From positions 37,705,733-37,769,732 of the forward strand of contig JALIRH010000002.1 of assembly GCA_023055505.1 (NCBI GenBank): a stretch of DNA of 64,000 bases. Direction: 5' to 3'. Source of the stretch: Callipepla californica brunnescens. Lineage: Eukaryota; Chordata; Aves; Galliformes; Odontophoridae. The position numbers and the translations under genes were made by a program. The notes beneath the pieces were generated by a model, which was given only the letters and a program-made list of their open reading frames with translations, was not told the DNA's origin and did no database searches. Within the stretch, counting starts at the first letter, position 1. Each line of letters begins with the position of its first letter. Below, one piece after another: positions 11,877-24,276 of this stretch.

Positions 11877-12591
11877 AGTTTTTAATTTCCTGTTGCCTCC
11901 AAGTAGTCAGAAGCTTTGGTTTTACAACTAGAAAAGCTGATTCATTAAAATAATAATAAAAAAAAAGTGTGAGAGAGAAAACAGCGTAGGTAAGAAAATA
12001 ATGAAGAGGAATCCTCCCTCCCTGGCAGTGAATATTACAGATGGATCATCTCTGTAGCAGAGCAGAAATACTTCTGCATGTACTTACGTCGCACCTGACA
12101 TACAAGACCACACTTTTTTTCAGAGCAGCAGCATGTCTGTTTTTGATAGATAATCTTGTACGTAGCCATTCATAGGCATATAAAAAAAGGTTCAACATGT
12201 CCAGCACTGAAAAATAATGCAAGTGTGCTAGACAAGAGGATGCCTCTGTCCAAGCAAATAATCCAGCTGCTTTGATTCTGTTTGAAAAGAGAAGGGAAAG
12301 AGGAGAACCTGCTCACATCTCCAAGACTTATTTTTTCAGCTACATTACAGAAGATCCAAAATGAAGCAGACCTCTTTTAAAAGCAGACTAACAAAGTGCA
12401 AGTTACAAGGCCTGAAAATGGCTTTCTTTCACATACCAGGTAAGATGCACCTGTTGGAAAAGACCTTTGGGTAATGAAGCTTGCTGACTAACAAGTACTG
12501 CACAATGACATCATTAAACAGGACACAGACTACCTTCTTTTCCAGTTGTTCATTTGATAATACTTCTCTGAACTTATCAATTTAATTAAAA

Positions 12592-12650
12592 AAATAAATT
12601 AATATGAACACACACACAATTAAAAAAAAATAAAAAAAAAATAAAAAATC
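12592..12650. repeat. A-rich low-complexity tract
   Basis: A mix of AAATAAATTAAT, a short ACAC run and repeated A9T units. Confidence 0.85.
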
Positions 12651-13192
12651 AAACAACAAGTAATACCCTGCTAAGTTGTTGTTTTTTCCTTCCAGAAAGG
12701 GAAAGAAAAAAAAAACAACAGACAAAATCGCTCAAAAAGATGATGGCTGCACTACAATGCTACTTTGATGGGTGAGGAATGGCACTGTACCACTTTGGAT
12801 GAACACTAAAAACAGCCATTTATTCTCCTGTTATTAGAGTAATCCTGATAAAATGAAAATAACTATTTTCTGTAAAGTGGAGATGGAGGAAGAAATAGCC
12901 TTGAGGAGGGACTGTGTTGCTGACAGTGAAGCTCCATTAATCTCCAAGGAACCAAGCATGCCTCTAGGCAAATAGTGGATAAATATTCCATAGTGGAATG
13001 AATAAATGCCATTTGTTTACTTCTATTCCAGCAGGTGCCAAGGACTACTTTTCCTTCTATTTTCCCTCACTTCATAGCTTTCAATTGGTGAGGCAGCTCA
13101 AGCATTAAGTGACAGATCAGCGCAGGCCTGTGGACCATGGATTTTTCTAAGAGTGCAAATATCTCTTGCACTGAGATTATCTATATGGTTCT

Positions 13193-13215
13193 TTCCTGAA
13201 ATTTAATTTCAGGAA
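13193..13215. repeat. Near-perfect palindrome (11-base arms, 1-base centre)
   Basis: TTCCTGAAATT at 13193-13203 and AATTTCAGGAA at 13205-13215 are exact reverse complements around a single T. The TTCCTGAAA core also resembles a STAT-type TTCnnnGAA element, which is inference only. Confidence 0.92.
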
Positions 13216-13574
13216 TTATACATAAGGGAGACAAAAACTGAGAATATTTTTGGCGATACACTGGAAATACGTAAGGACAAACACCAGGCTAGATCAACAG
13301 CTCTTGATAAGCATAAATAAAGTCTTTGGAAGGAAATTTGTTTTAGGGTCTGTCTGCATGGGGGACTCTGTGCACATACATACCAAGTCTGGACAGGAGA
13401 CAGTAAGCCTACAATGTGAGACAGCCAGACATGACCAGCTGCAAACCAGAGCTGTGCTTCACTGAACAATGCAAAAAACAGAGCTGTACTATGTAGTACT
13501 CTTCAGCACTTAAAAGGAGCTTACACAGAGAGACCAACTTTTTACATGGTCTAAACATGAAATGCAAGAAGTTT

Positions 13575-13746
13575 TAAACTAAAAGAAGGAGTGGTAAAGC
13601 ACTGGCCCAGTCTTCCCAGAGAAACAGCAGATGCCTCATAACTGCAGGCATTCTAGGGCCCTGGGCAGCCTGAGCTGGTGGGTGGCAGCCAGGCTGAAAC
13701 TACACAATACTTAAGGTCCCTCACAACTCAATGCATTTTATGATTC
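13575..13746 (+). mobile_element. CR1 retrotransposon, 3' fragment
   Basis: It reads GGTAAAGCACTGGCCCAGTC, CCCAGAGAAACAGCAGATGC, GGGCCCTGGGCAGCCTGAGC and finishes CTTAAGGTCCCTCACAACTC then TTTTATGATTCT. This is the sense 3' end of a CR1 copy. The middle portion is degenerate and the 5' part is absent. Confidence 0.88.
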
Positions 13747-13863
13747 TCTGCCTAGTATTCCAATATTTGCTTAAGTTGTGTGCATTAGTAGCCATATTTT
13801 TACCACGATGAGCAAACACTGTCCAAGTATATATCCATGATCCTTCTGCATCTGGGACTGCTT

Positions 13864-13906
13864 ACATGATTTAGTCAGAGACTAAATCATGTGCAGTTCT
13901 CTGCAC
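13864..13906. repeat. Two adjacent hairpins (13-base and 6-base arms)
   Basis: ACATGATTTAGTC (13864-13876) and GACTAAATCATGT (13880-13892) are exact reverse complements with loop AGA. Directly following, GTGCAG (13891-13896) and CTGCAC (13901-13906) pair across TTCT. The two structures share the GT at 13891-13892. Confidence 0.93.
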
Positions 13907-14811
13907 CTTACCCATTATGCTGATAATAATTTCCACACAGACCGTTTTTTATGAAACAGCAGTAAAATCTACCCTGTATTGTGAGAACACGTTTGTTGTT
14001 TTTTTTACCCATAAAGCCTATATTGTACGTATTAAATCACCTTTACTTTCAAACTGTAACCTGTTTTCTTGGAAGAACAAATATGTTTATTTAAAGTTTG
14101 AAATAAACTGAGAAAATTTCAAGCTAAGCCACGGAGTGATACTTATACTTGGCTTATGTGAAAAGAATGAGGTTTTAGACTAGATCCACTGGATTGCAAT
14201 GAAAGTAAGTCTTAGCTTTCTATGCAACACAAGGAGCTTTCAGAATGAATTTAATCTGATTATGGTCATTCACAAATGGTAAAACACAGATACACATGGT
14301 GTTAGTAACATCAGTGCTGATGCCTAAAACCCAACTAGCTGGGGAAAATATTTTGTGATGGAATCAACTGAAGGATAATACCTTGAAAGTAAAAGTCTTG
14401 AAAACAAGAATTATTTTCAAGGTAAAAAGTATGAATATGCAAAAAATTAAAATGATTTTAAGTATCATGACAGTTGCATTCAAACAAAGGAGAGGACAGA
14501 ATGAGGTATGAATGATGTAGGGAATGGGTAATTCAGAATGATCAGCAAGAAGAAAGCATGAAAAAGACTTCACATTAAAAAGTATAAAATCAACTACTAC
14601 AGCTCAATAACCATAAAAAAATATGCTTAAAATAACCATTTTGAAGTAGGCATGAGATTCCAAAGGGAAACAGAAAATCATGAAAGGATTTATGTATTTT
14701 CAATGTAAATTCTCAGCTAAAATGTTTGGCCTCATTATTCCTAATAATACACACATAGATCAGATATTTAATAATGTCACATTCTGCTCCATATGCTGTT
14801 AATAGAAAAAG

Positions 14812-14828
14812 AAAAAAAAAAAAAAAAA
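14812..14828. repeat. Poly-A tract (17 A)
   Basis: An uninterrupted A-run on the + strand. Confidence 0.95.
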
Positions 14829-15601
14829 CAGTATACAACACAGTAGCAGAAAGTCACTGAGATTTGGACCCTCTTAAATATTTTCCAGAGATATCTCTTT
14901 ACCTTAACAGGAATAAAGCTGTCCCTTAATGGAATAGTACAGTCGGCAAATAAAACATGCAAAATAAAACAGCTAAGGGTCTGAACAACAAAAAAATGTT
15001 GTGCAGGGAATCTGTATGTTTCTATGTAAATATGGGGGAATTTATGTGAGCTAAATATGCCTTGGATGAGGGAGCACTTTTTCCTCATTTTGGAAACCTC
15101 TCTGCTCCCTCTGAAACTAGTAGCAACTAGTAACGGAAAATAAACAACCCTTCTGTGCATAACCATCTTAACAGTGACAACAATTAAGTAATAAAATTTA
15201 CTTATTAATAGACATCAGTAGATTTGAACTCACAAGACAGGCAATGGCATAATGTACACACTTGTATCCTAAATGTAATATTCTCTTAAATATAATAAAT
15301 TATCAGCCTTTATATATCTCTAAAGTAGGGAATAGAAAAAAAATAGAACTGGCTATGAGTGAAGTACAATTTGAAGTGGAGCTATATTAAAAGAAATTCT
15401 AAACATATTCTGTGTCTTCATAATTATTCTCAGATTTGAAAAAAGATTATCCATGTTGCTCAGAAACGATGAGCAATTTTTTTTTAATTTCCCTGACAAG
15501 GAAAAGCCAAGAGACGACTTTACTTTCAGGAAACCAATCTTAGAAAACTATTTTGAATCAGTTACTTAATAGCTAAGTCAAAATAGGATTGCTGAAGTAC
15601 G

Positions 15602-15640
15602 CCATTACTTGGATATATGTACCATTACTTGGATATATGT
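15602..15640. repeat. 20-base tandem duplication (two copies)
   Basis: CCATTACTTGGATATATGT occurs at 15602-15620 and again at 15622-15640, identical, with a single A between them. The identity suggests a recent duplication or selection. Confidence 0.97.
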
Positions 15641-17044
15641 TCAAAATATTTATTATTTTGCAAATTTAGAGAGATAATTTAAAATATTTCTGTCTCAAAG
15701 TATAAAGACAGCTTTGTATGGTTCGCACATACTTCCTAGGAAATTACTGTCCCAGTTATTAGATGGTTTGTGTAGACTATACTGTATACGTTTTGTTGTA
15801 ACTTGAACTGTCAACTCTTCAGAACAATGGAAGGAGGAAAGCAAAAGCATGCTACGCATTAATAAAGGCTAATGAGTTCTTCCCAATTCTAAAACACTTG
15901 ACCCTCTAAATAAACACGCCAATCTCTTTAAAATCAACAGTGTTCAACATCAGACAAAACATGAATTCATGAGAATGCATGGTCTACGAATGCTGCTAGA
16001 GCCTTCAGAACCATGTCAGTAATGCTGGAGATGCACCTAAGAGATCCACACTGACCTTACAACGGTTACTATCATTCTTGAGAAGGCTTCCAGTTTCCAA
16101 AGCAGACAAGCATCCTGACCAGTTCCAGTTCCTCAATAGAAAAAGATGCTCCTGTTCTTCCCCTTGTTTTCATGCAAAGAACATCTAACCCAAAAGAGGT
16201 GTTGCCATTCAGGAATAAGGCAAGCAGAGCACACATCACCAGGTAAACCTAAATGAAGCCTTAGACAGAACTAAGGCAAAACATTTCCCTGTTTTCATAA
16301 TCGGTTATCTACATTTTAAATTGGATTGTTAACCCCTGTATTTATTATACTATATTGGAAAAAAAAGTTAAAAGTCTTCAAAATCCAACAGATACTCAAC
16401 ACTAGGACATATACCAATGAAAGATGAGACCTTAGGCATTAGATGCTGAAAACAGTCAAGATGCAAATGAACTTCTGAATGATGCACTACACAGTTAAGA
16501 CTATATTGTCAGCAGTAGTAAATATGGAGAATATCAGCAACGAAAGTGATAATCCATTTTGCAGGTAAGAAGAATCTAATTCTTATTTCTTCTGAAAATA
16601 TGTATAAGATTACTGTAATAATATTGAACTGTGAATTTAGTCATCTGGAAAGAATTCAAAGCACCCCACAAAGAACATAATTAATCTCCAAATGGGGTAG
16701 GTCTAACCACTTCTGCTTGGCTGTTCCTTGCCATTTGATACCTACCTCAGCTCCACAGGGCGCCCACATTATGTAGACAGCTGTAGGATGGATGCTCTGT
16801 CTTTTCTTTATCAATGTTCCAATTATTATTTTGAATAAATGAGGTTGATCAAAAATAAAATGGCTTTCACAGTGGTTTACTGTTTCTTTATTTTTACCTG
16901 TTAATTCAATAGAATACGCCAAATACTCTGGAGAGGACAACTGAAAATATCCTCAAATAAACCCTGCAAGTACAGTCATTATGCCCTGCAGATAATAAGC
17001 AAATGGAAACAGCAGATTAGAAAACATAGATGCACTCGAGAAGG

Positions 17045-17078
17045 AAAAAAAAAAAAAAAAAAAAGAAAAGAAAAAAAA
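17045..17078. repeat. Poly-A and purine tract (20 A)
   Basis: A-run at 17045-17064 continuing as GAAAAGAAAAAAAAG. Confidence 0.95.
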
Positions 17079-19539
17079 GTTAAATGCTTTACTTCATCAG
17101 CATTAGATATTTTTTCCCCTTAGAGAAAAGAACATGGTTTTCTGCCTTGTAATTGCAGCAGTATTGGGGAACACAGAGAAATTTCTCCGGAAGAGTGTTC
17201 ACAAGCTCTCTTATTAAAAAACAGAGGGGTCTACCATCAGTTAGCTGACAGACTTATACTACCAATAACAATTCAACCCAACGTTTTATCATACACAATT
17301 AATATGAATTTTCTAGAAGGTCATTGGATATATATAGTCAATCAGAAGAAAAGCAGAAGATTTATTTCAAGATCTCTTGGCTTGCCAATATTAGACAATC
17401 CCTTTCTACACACTTATTGTCCTCTGCAAAGATGGAAAAAAAATCAGAATACATGGAAATCAGATGATGCAAAAGGAAAATAAACTACTGAAATTGAATA
17501 GAATAAAGCAATCAAAATGGGGAATAATGTTCTAAAATACTATAGTGTTCATTTCTCATATTGCTTCTAAGAGCTTTTCAATTTCCAGATTAAATGAAAA
17601 TACTTTTTTCTTTATTTATTATGTGAATCTTAAGTTTTTATACAGGTGAAACACAGGCGGGTAAAAGATACTCAGTTTATGATTCCATTTGGTAAGTCTA
17701 TTCCTGCATAAATATTGATTCTCATTTGCTATGTAAATGGTGCAACTTTACATTTAATATTTGTAAAAACATGACTTCCTCCATTTAGCAGCCTTGCACT
17801 TGTGATGGCAGTTCACAAAGTAATGATTCAAACCATATGTCCAGTCAATATTTATACAAATTTCTATGTCTAGATATGCAACTATATTTACACATGTACA
17901 TACTCCTCCCCGCTTGGGTCTAAGGCATATATCAAGCTATGCCATCACCCCCAGCATAAAGCCAACAAACTGCTAGCAAAGCGGACATATCTGTACCTTA
18001 AGCTCAGTTACAAAAATATTTAAGCAGAGGTAGACTCTCACTGGAAAACTAGGTGTCCACACCTACTTTCCCCTATAAGAATGTTCAAACGTTCAAGATG
18101 AAAAAGGCAAATCAAATCAAAGAAACCACACTGAAACACACACACACAAAAAAGTGTTCAAGTACAATCCTAGTACTACTTGAAGTCTTTTTTTATCACA
18201 GAAAAGCCATATTTGGTCTAATGGTTCATTTTCTTAATGCCTATGTCTTGTTAAAAATGGAAAAATAAAAATTGAGTAATTGTCCCCTAAACCCTGGAAA
18301 ATAGCAAGAGTTACACATTTTTTCACATTGCCTTAGCTCTGTCCTAAGCAAACCACAAAACAGTCCCTGGTCCCTTCAGAACAGACACTGAAACCAGAAA
18401 ACATTTTAGAGTACAAGATAGGGGAAATTAATTGAAAATGTCTCAAACCACTATGTGGTCCTAACAGTTGACTGCAGGAGTCCCATTCCTCACGTCATTC
18501 TTTTGATTCTTCTCTTACTTCTACTGTATTCAATTCACCCCAGAGTCAGCACTAAAACATACATACAGAAGAATTAACTTTAACCCAGATTCCTCCAAAG
18601 TACCTTAGCTGTCACTGCACAGAAATGAACTCTCTTGGTCAATTGAGATGATAATTAGTTATAACTGTAGGTAAATTATTTTCTTATCTCTGATACTTTG
18701 CCTCCATAAGTATTTGTTCTTAATCATAATTGAGTTTATGAAGGAGAGAATAGTCACAAAATAAAAGCCGGATGATCATGATGGATTCAGGAAGGCATTA
18801 ATTCTAAAATCTCTCTAGAGTTATTGACTGTTCTTGTTATTTGGGCTGGTAATTAACCGCAAATACTCTCCTTGATTTTAAATTTTTGAAGTGAAGGATA
18901 TGTAAATATTTTCAGAGCTTCTTATGTGCCTCTCTACTAGCTTATTCTAATGTAAATTACAAATGATTACAACAGGCACATTATGCACCAGGATTTATTA
19001 TCTTCCCATCCAAGCAATTAAATAGCAACATAAACACATACAGCAGCATATAAAACAAAATGGGCTGCTATTTCTTCTGGCAAGTTGTCTGCTTATATAT
19101 ACATTCTCACAACAGTGCAGTAAAGTATGGGTTCCTCAAACAGTAAGCATTTTCCTTGTTATCCTAAACATTTTTACAGATCAAGATACAGACAAACCTT
19201 CAACATATCTGACAAGAATAAACAAAAGTATATCTCTATTTGGAAATTCAGATGTTTTTCTTCCTCAACAGCATATACCTGTATTATTAAAAAGAAGAAA
19301 CAGTGAAATTATGTGCAGGAATTTCTCACCAGTAGTAGCACTTACATAATGGAAGGGTCTCCTTAAATATCTAGTCCTTCACCTTACAACCATAATCTTG
19401 AAAATCTAAGTAACTCACCAGAAATTTATTTCCAGGTAGAGTATAAAACATGAAAATACTCCTCATCACCCTTTATCAGACAGTTCCAGGCTTATTTTTT
19501 GTTAGCTCTGTCCTATTGTCCTCATGCTAGCAACAAGTT

Positions 19540-20060
19540 GCCTTCCTCCTACTCCTCCTTTCCTTCCTATTGAGATTACCTCTCTGCTGCTGTCCCTTAT
19601 TTCTTGGGTCAGAAGTGGGTACATATGAAGACAGAGCAGATTCACTGTGACATGCATGGCTCAAATGGACAGGCCATCAGGCTGCAGAGCCCTTCATAGA
19701 GAAACTGTTCTGCCCAAGGTGCTCTGATAGCAACAGCTCTATCCTCCTCTCCTATGAGGAGTTACCATTGCTGAATCTAGCAGGATGAGAAGACTTGGCA
19801 ATGATTCCAAGAAAAAGGGGCAACATTGTCTGAAAGCATCATGACTGAATTTTGAGTAATAAACTCATCAGATCAGGATTCCCTTTTATGCACTCTGGTT
19901 GCCTTTTTCTGGAGGGTTTCTCACTGAGTGGTGCCGTGGGAACACACAGTATTCAGCTCCCTGGTAATGAAGTGACAGCAGGGCCAACGTGATCAACAGA
20001 ACATGAGGTGATCGGAGAAAAGGGCCAGAGCTTTAGAGAAAGGAAAACTCTATAGAAAGG
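19540..20060. other. GC-richer block, unidentified
   Basis: This stretch is visibly less AT-rich than its neighbours. It begins pyrimidine-rich (CTTCCTCCTACTCCTCC-like), then runs through segments such as CAGGCTGCAGAGCCCTTC and CAGCTCCCTGGTAATGAAG. It has no long open frame and I could not match it to a repeat family. It may be an old transposon or an unrecognised regulatory element. Confidence 0.35.
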
Positions 20061-21167
20061 ATATGTGGCAGAAACTGGCTATATTTCTTTAAGCCACTTC
20101 CAACTGTACAAAATATAGTACATTTAAAATGCATCATATACATAACATAGATACATATGGATATCTGGGAACTGGTATTCAACAATGGTGAAGTTTCATC
20201 TCAGGATAAAAGGATAAAATTCTTAGCCTATCTTATAGGAGATTATTTCATCTTTGACTTCTTGCAAGACATGCAGAATTATACAACACAATCAAGAAAA
20301 AAAAGACAAAATCCCATTTTATTTCATTCAAAATTCAGAATTCTCCAAGGAGGATTATTATCCGCACTTCCCAAAGGCAGCAAGTATATCAGATGGCTGG
20401 TAAAATTACATTCTCAAACACAGCAAAAGAAAGTACCTCAAATGGTCAAGAAAACACTAATTCCCAGAAAACAAACAATTTTTGAACCTTGTGACCATTC
20501 TCTGCTAATTAAGTAGCCTTTCTTACACCCTGTGGAAGGGAATGGGCATCATCCCTCTAAGATAATGATTACAAGGTCCGTAAGAAATGGATTTTACTAG
20601 GCATGCAGCTAAGTAGTTCTGAACCAGCTGTACTTGAGGGCCAGAAGAAGCTCATGGTAGATTTACTGACTGAACAGCTTCAAGACACTGGTAAAGCTGA
20701 GGATCACATAAATACATATGAATCTCTGTAACAAAATTCTAAATGAAATCCATTTAAACATAGTTGCTTCATAAATTTCCAGAGAAGGTAAGTCAGTTTG
20801 TGTCTCTCTAGAGTGGATCAATGCATTCAGAAAGAAGTCCAATCTGTGATATAGAGACCACAGACAAACACACTTTTTAATCTCACTGTAGAACATTATT
20901 TGCTACCATTTAATTTACTGTCTTTACATTTTTTATATATTTTTTTTTATTTTTTGGAAGGAAGAATTGAAGAGTGACAAACATTCACATAGTGGAAAAA
21001 ATAAAACTGTGAATAAGTGTAAAACATCTCTTGATGGAATCATGTCACCACAACCACAGCAGTACACAGTAAATAGCTTCTCTTTAGCTGAATTAAAATG
21101 ACATCATGAGCATTAAGTGAAACCTTTGGAAAATAACTTATGTTACAAATCCACTGTTGTTGGGTGT

Positions 21168-21194
21168 TTGTTTTTTTTTGTTTTGTTTTGTTTT
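21168..21194. repeat. T-rich tract with TTTTG units
   Basis: A T9 run followed by about three GTTTT units. Confidence 0.9.
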
Positions 21195-21803
21195 AAGATT
21201 TTAAGTGGGAAAGTACAACTTGCTTTAGTTTCCGTAAATAGGAACAGCTTCCTTGAAACTTTCAAATTACAGTCTTCAAAACTCAGGCATATAAGTGCTC
21301 ATGGCAGACAGACTGAAATCCTAAACTTTTAATGACAATATATAGTTTAACACTCAATGAAAACAAAAGATTTTAGAAGGACTATTCACGTTTGTGTGCA
21401 CAACTAATGAAGAAGTGTTTAGAGATAAGAACGCATCTGGAGATGACAGAAAGCTTTATATGATGGAGATGATGCTTCATGTCAGGAGGTAGCTAAAAGG
21501 GAATTTCACATTTTCCAGGGACATCATTCTTTTAGTGAAGAAAGGGCAAATGGCCATCCATTTATTCCATTCTTCTCTGCAAGCTTCAGTGAATTCGACT
21601 ATGAGATGAAGCTGCTCTACGCGATGGGTTACAAGCAGGTTCCAAGGGAACAGCTTTAAGGGCCACTTATTTATGACCTCCCTCATGCACCAGTAATTTT
21701 CCATCCTTTTCAAAAATTAAAGGCAGCTTCCAGAAAAAGTGCTTAATAGCACAATCTTAAGTGCTAATAACATATAAATAGAACTCCCTCTACGTATTCA
21801 ATA

Positions 21804-22118
21804 GAACTAGCAGCCTGTATACTGCTGTGCTCTGCACTTGTAGCTAGAACAGACATAAGGTGGTCTCCTTATGAAAATATCTGTCCTTCCAAACAACTGC
21901 TTCTCCAGACACGGACAGATACTGTTTACTGATGGAATAGAAAACAACTGTTTTCTCTTTCTTTGCTACCACATGGCTTAATTTTTTTACTGTTTCTTTC
22001 TCTTTAATTAAATTAACTCATGAACTTTCTTTCCATCATACTTTATCCCCTATCTTCCTTAGAGGAGGGAGAGTGAGAATGTTGTGGTGGAGTTTAGCTG
22101 CAGTAAAGCCGCCACATA
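21804..22118 (+). mobile_element. Solo LTR (ERVL-like), internally deleted
   Basis: This copy is collinear with the LTR at 61950-62484. Shared landmarks are TCTGCACTTGTAGCTAGAAC near 21831 (TCTGCACTTGCAGTCAAAAC there), ACTGTTTACTGATGG near 21922 with the following AACTGTTTTCTCTTTC, and the end GGTGGAGTTTAGCTGCAGT then CCGCCACA. Relative to the longer copy it lacks about 200 bases between the left landmark and the R-like region. The missing part includes the segment that carries the TATA-like box. No internal retroviral genes flank it, so it is a relic solo LTR. The left end is approximate because the first 50 bases of the longer copy are not clearly present. Confidence 0.75.
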
Positions 22119-22479
22119 AGTATACAGCAACATGAATACATTAAAAAGAAAAAGCATCAAGTGTAAAATTCCCATTCCTCTGTGGTATTTCTCCTCCTGG
22201 AGAGAAGACAGAACAATAATAGCACCTAATTTAACACACTACAGAAAGTTACTCTCATGCTATCCTGATGCCTTAAAAAAAATTAAAGAAAGAGTGTAGG
22301 GTGATGACCTGAATGAATAGTACTGAACAGTACAGTTAGTCAGGAAAGACGGTATATTTTCAGGCACATGATCTAAATGGTAAAGAGACATCCAATAATA
22401 TAGGAAGCACTCACCTGTCTCCCAAGATCGAGGTTCACCAATGGAACTCCACAAGGGAGGGATCTCCAACAACAGATCC

Positions 22480-22630
22480 TTTCCCAGTGGTGGTCAGCCC
22501 TTAAATGGGGTCTGGGAGAAGTGGAGCCAGACTCTACCCCTTCCGGTCACACAGGTGAACTGTCTTCACCTCTGCTCCTGTGGCTGTCTCAGTGCTCCCC
22601 TCTGGTGATTAATCAGTGGCTGTGGTTCAA
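22480..22630. repeat. Dispersed repeat, copy 1 (family not named)
   Basis: It shares CCCTTAAATG-GGTCTGGGA, a TGGAGCCAG/TGGCTCCA segment, CCCTTCCGGTCAC, CAGGTGAAC and TTCACCT with the sequence at 58845-59000 in the same orientation and order. It is GC-richer than its surroundings. The family is probably avian and dispersed, possibly part of another LTR, but I cannot name it. Confidence 0.6.
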
Positions 22631-23083
22631 CAGCTCCCATACAAGGAAAATCAGTTCCTCTCAATCCCATGTCTGATGCATGCACTCCAATGTCTTCTGC
22701 CAAATGTAAATGTCATTTCCAGCAACTGCAATATTTCTACTTTTTCATTCTTAAAGCAAAAAAGGATTGTACAGCTAGTTGCTTTTAATGACGGATATTA
22801 CCTGCCACCCTTATCCTGTTCATGTTCTTAGATATTCATAGCAAAACTGTACTCCTGTTCAAACTACAATCACAGAAATTACTAAACTAACAGTGATGGC
22901 CTCTCTAAAAGTTTAAGAACGAACAAAAAGAATGAAAATCAAACAGAAGAATAAGAACACTACATGCCTACAGTCATTAGAAGGCAGAGCATGAAATTAT
23001 ATATCATTTCTATAATTTGCAAACCGTACTTCAAAAAAGTAATTTACCTATCTTAATTTGGAGGTTTGCTTTTCTTTCTTAGT

Positions 23084-23105
23084 AAAAAAAAAAAAAAAAA
23101 AAAAA
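23084..23105. repeat. Poly-A tract (22 A)
   Basis: An uninterrupted A-run on the + strand. No LINE or processed gene precedes it that I can recognise. Confidence 0.95.
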
Positions 23106-23432
23106 GTCATCAAGCTTCTATGAAATCTAATCAGAAAATTTGCAGCTATGGAAACAAGGTGAAACAACGTATTATGGGATCAAAATCATCTCATTCCATG
23201 AAAAATATCACTGTTCTCAAAAGATCTGCTTTACCTAAGTATTGTAGATAGGAAATGTTCAGATGAACTACTAATGTTAGTCTGCAACCACATATTAGCA
23301 AACACAAGAGCCTTTCTGCCTACGTTGAAAAACAGTATCTGCACTGGAACAAAGGTCAAGTGTACTGCAGATGAAAATACAGGAAAAGGTTATTATCAGG
23401 AAAATGACATGAAAAGCAGGCGCAGATTAAAG

Positions 23433-23435
<3 letters not shown>

Positions 23436-23463
<28 letters not shown>
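23436..23463. repeat. Poly-A tract (28 A)
   Basis: The longest A-run in the window. The preceding bases do not resemble a known gene, so evidence for a processed pseudogene is lacking. Confidence 0.95.
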
Positions 23464-23464
<1 letters not shown>

Positions 23465-24239
23465 ACAGCTATAAGAGAGAATGATCCCTGTCTAAATAAT
23501 TTTTGCAGAGAAATTCTAGCATGTTTGGGAGGGGTAGGAGGGTTGTGTGACCAGGCTGCAGTAAGAAAACCATGTCAAATGTCAGACACTGTGCAGACAA
23601 CGTACAGGGTTATGATTAACAATTAAGCGTCATTTGTCACATACTGCACTTAAATATCTTGCTGACACTCAATTGATTCGCACCTTACTTTAACATATCA
23701 TGGAAGGTGAAAAGTCACAGGAAAAGTTAGATAGAACCAGGTAATACACAGGGCTATTTATGCCTTATTACATGCATACTCATATGCATTACTACATATT
23801 TCAGATTCTAATGTTTCTTTAATTAAAGACAGGAAAATAAAGATTTAGAGAGTAGAAGTTTACGCAGTTTCCTGTTTTGACTCTTACTTGTGCACAGAAA
23901 CAAAAATACCTTACAGAGTATCTGGCCAATGGAGTTATGAAAAAACAACCAAGAATCTCAAAGTTAGATGCTGAGAAATAATAACCTAGTCATTAACCAT
24001 GAAAGAATTAAAACATTAGGCCATTCTGCTGAGATCTGTGGACGCTTTAGGTTGTCTATTTATACACAAAGTTGACATTGCAGAAGGTCCTGAGCAGCTC
24101 AAAGGGATGAATACAGTTGAATAAGCATCTCAAATTGAGATAGTACAAAACCATATAGTATGGAGGATCTATTTAAAAATGATGCGATTTAACCCAGCTT
24201 TATTTTCTCTTCCAGTTCTCTTGACTGTGTTTTGCAGGG

Positions 24240-24276
24240 AAAAAAAAAAAAAAAAAAAGAGAAGAAAAAGAAAAGA
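24240..24276. repeat. Poly-A and purine tract (19 A)
   Basis: A-run at 24240-24258 followed by GAGAAGAAAAAGAAAAG. Confidence 0.95.

Larger units (their letters stand above)
8289..13192. other. AT-rich DNA, no gene recognised
   Basis: No gene, RNA gene or interspersed repeat recognised. It contains short AAAT-type arrays at 8777-8806 and 10155-10190, a GTT array at 11857-11876 and an A-rich patch at 12592-12650. ATG-started open frames are at most 114 codons and without motifs. Confidence 0.6.
13747..21803. other. Long AT-rich stretch, no gene recognised
   Basis: No interspersed repeat could be named in these 8 kb. Structures seen are the paired hairpins at 13864-13906, A-runs at 14812-14828 and 17045-17064, a tandem duplication at 15602-15640, a GC-richer block at 19540-20060, and a TTTTG array near 21168. 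Open frames up to 129 codons (14777-15166 minus, 20157-20516 plus) have low-complexity or compositionally random translations. Confidence 0.55.

Noticed and set aside
12450..12470. GTTGGAAAAGACCTTTGG resembling a CR1 tail
   Set aside because: The match is limited to about 18 bases and the flanks do not follow CR1.
14777..15166. 129-codon open frame on the minus strand
   Set aside because: The C-terminal part translates a poly-A/T tract into a Phe run and the rest looks random.
20157..20516. 119-codon open frame on the + strand
   Set aside because: No recognised motif, no convincing splice borders, and AT-driven composition (many Lys, Ile, Phe, Gln).
23084..23463. Two long A-runs as possible tails of processed pseudogenes
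   Set aside because: The sequence before each run shows no coding similarity, no target duplication was seen, and CR1 does not generate poly-A tails.
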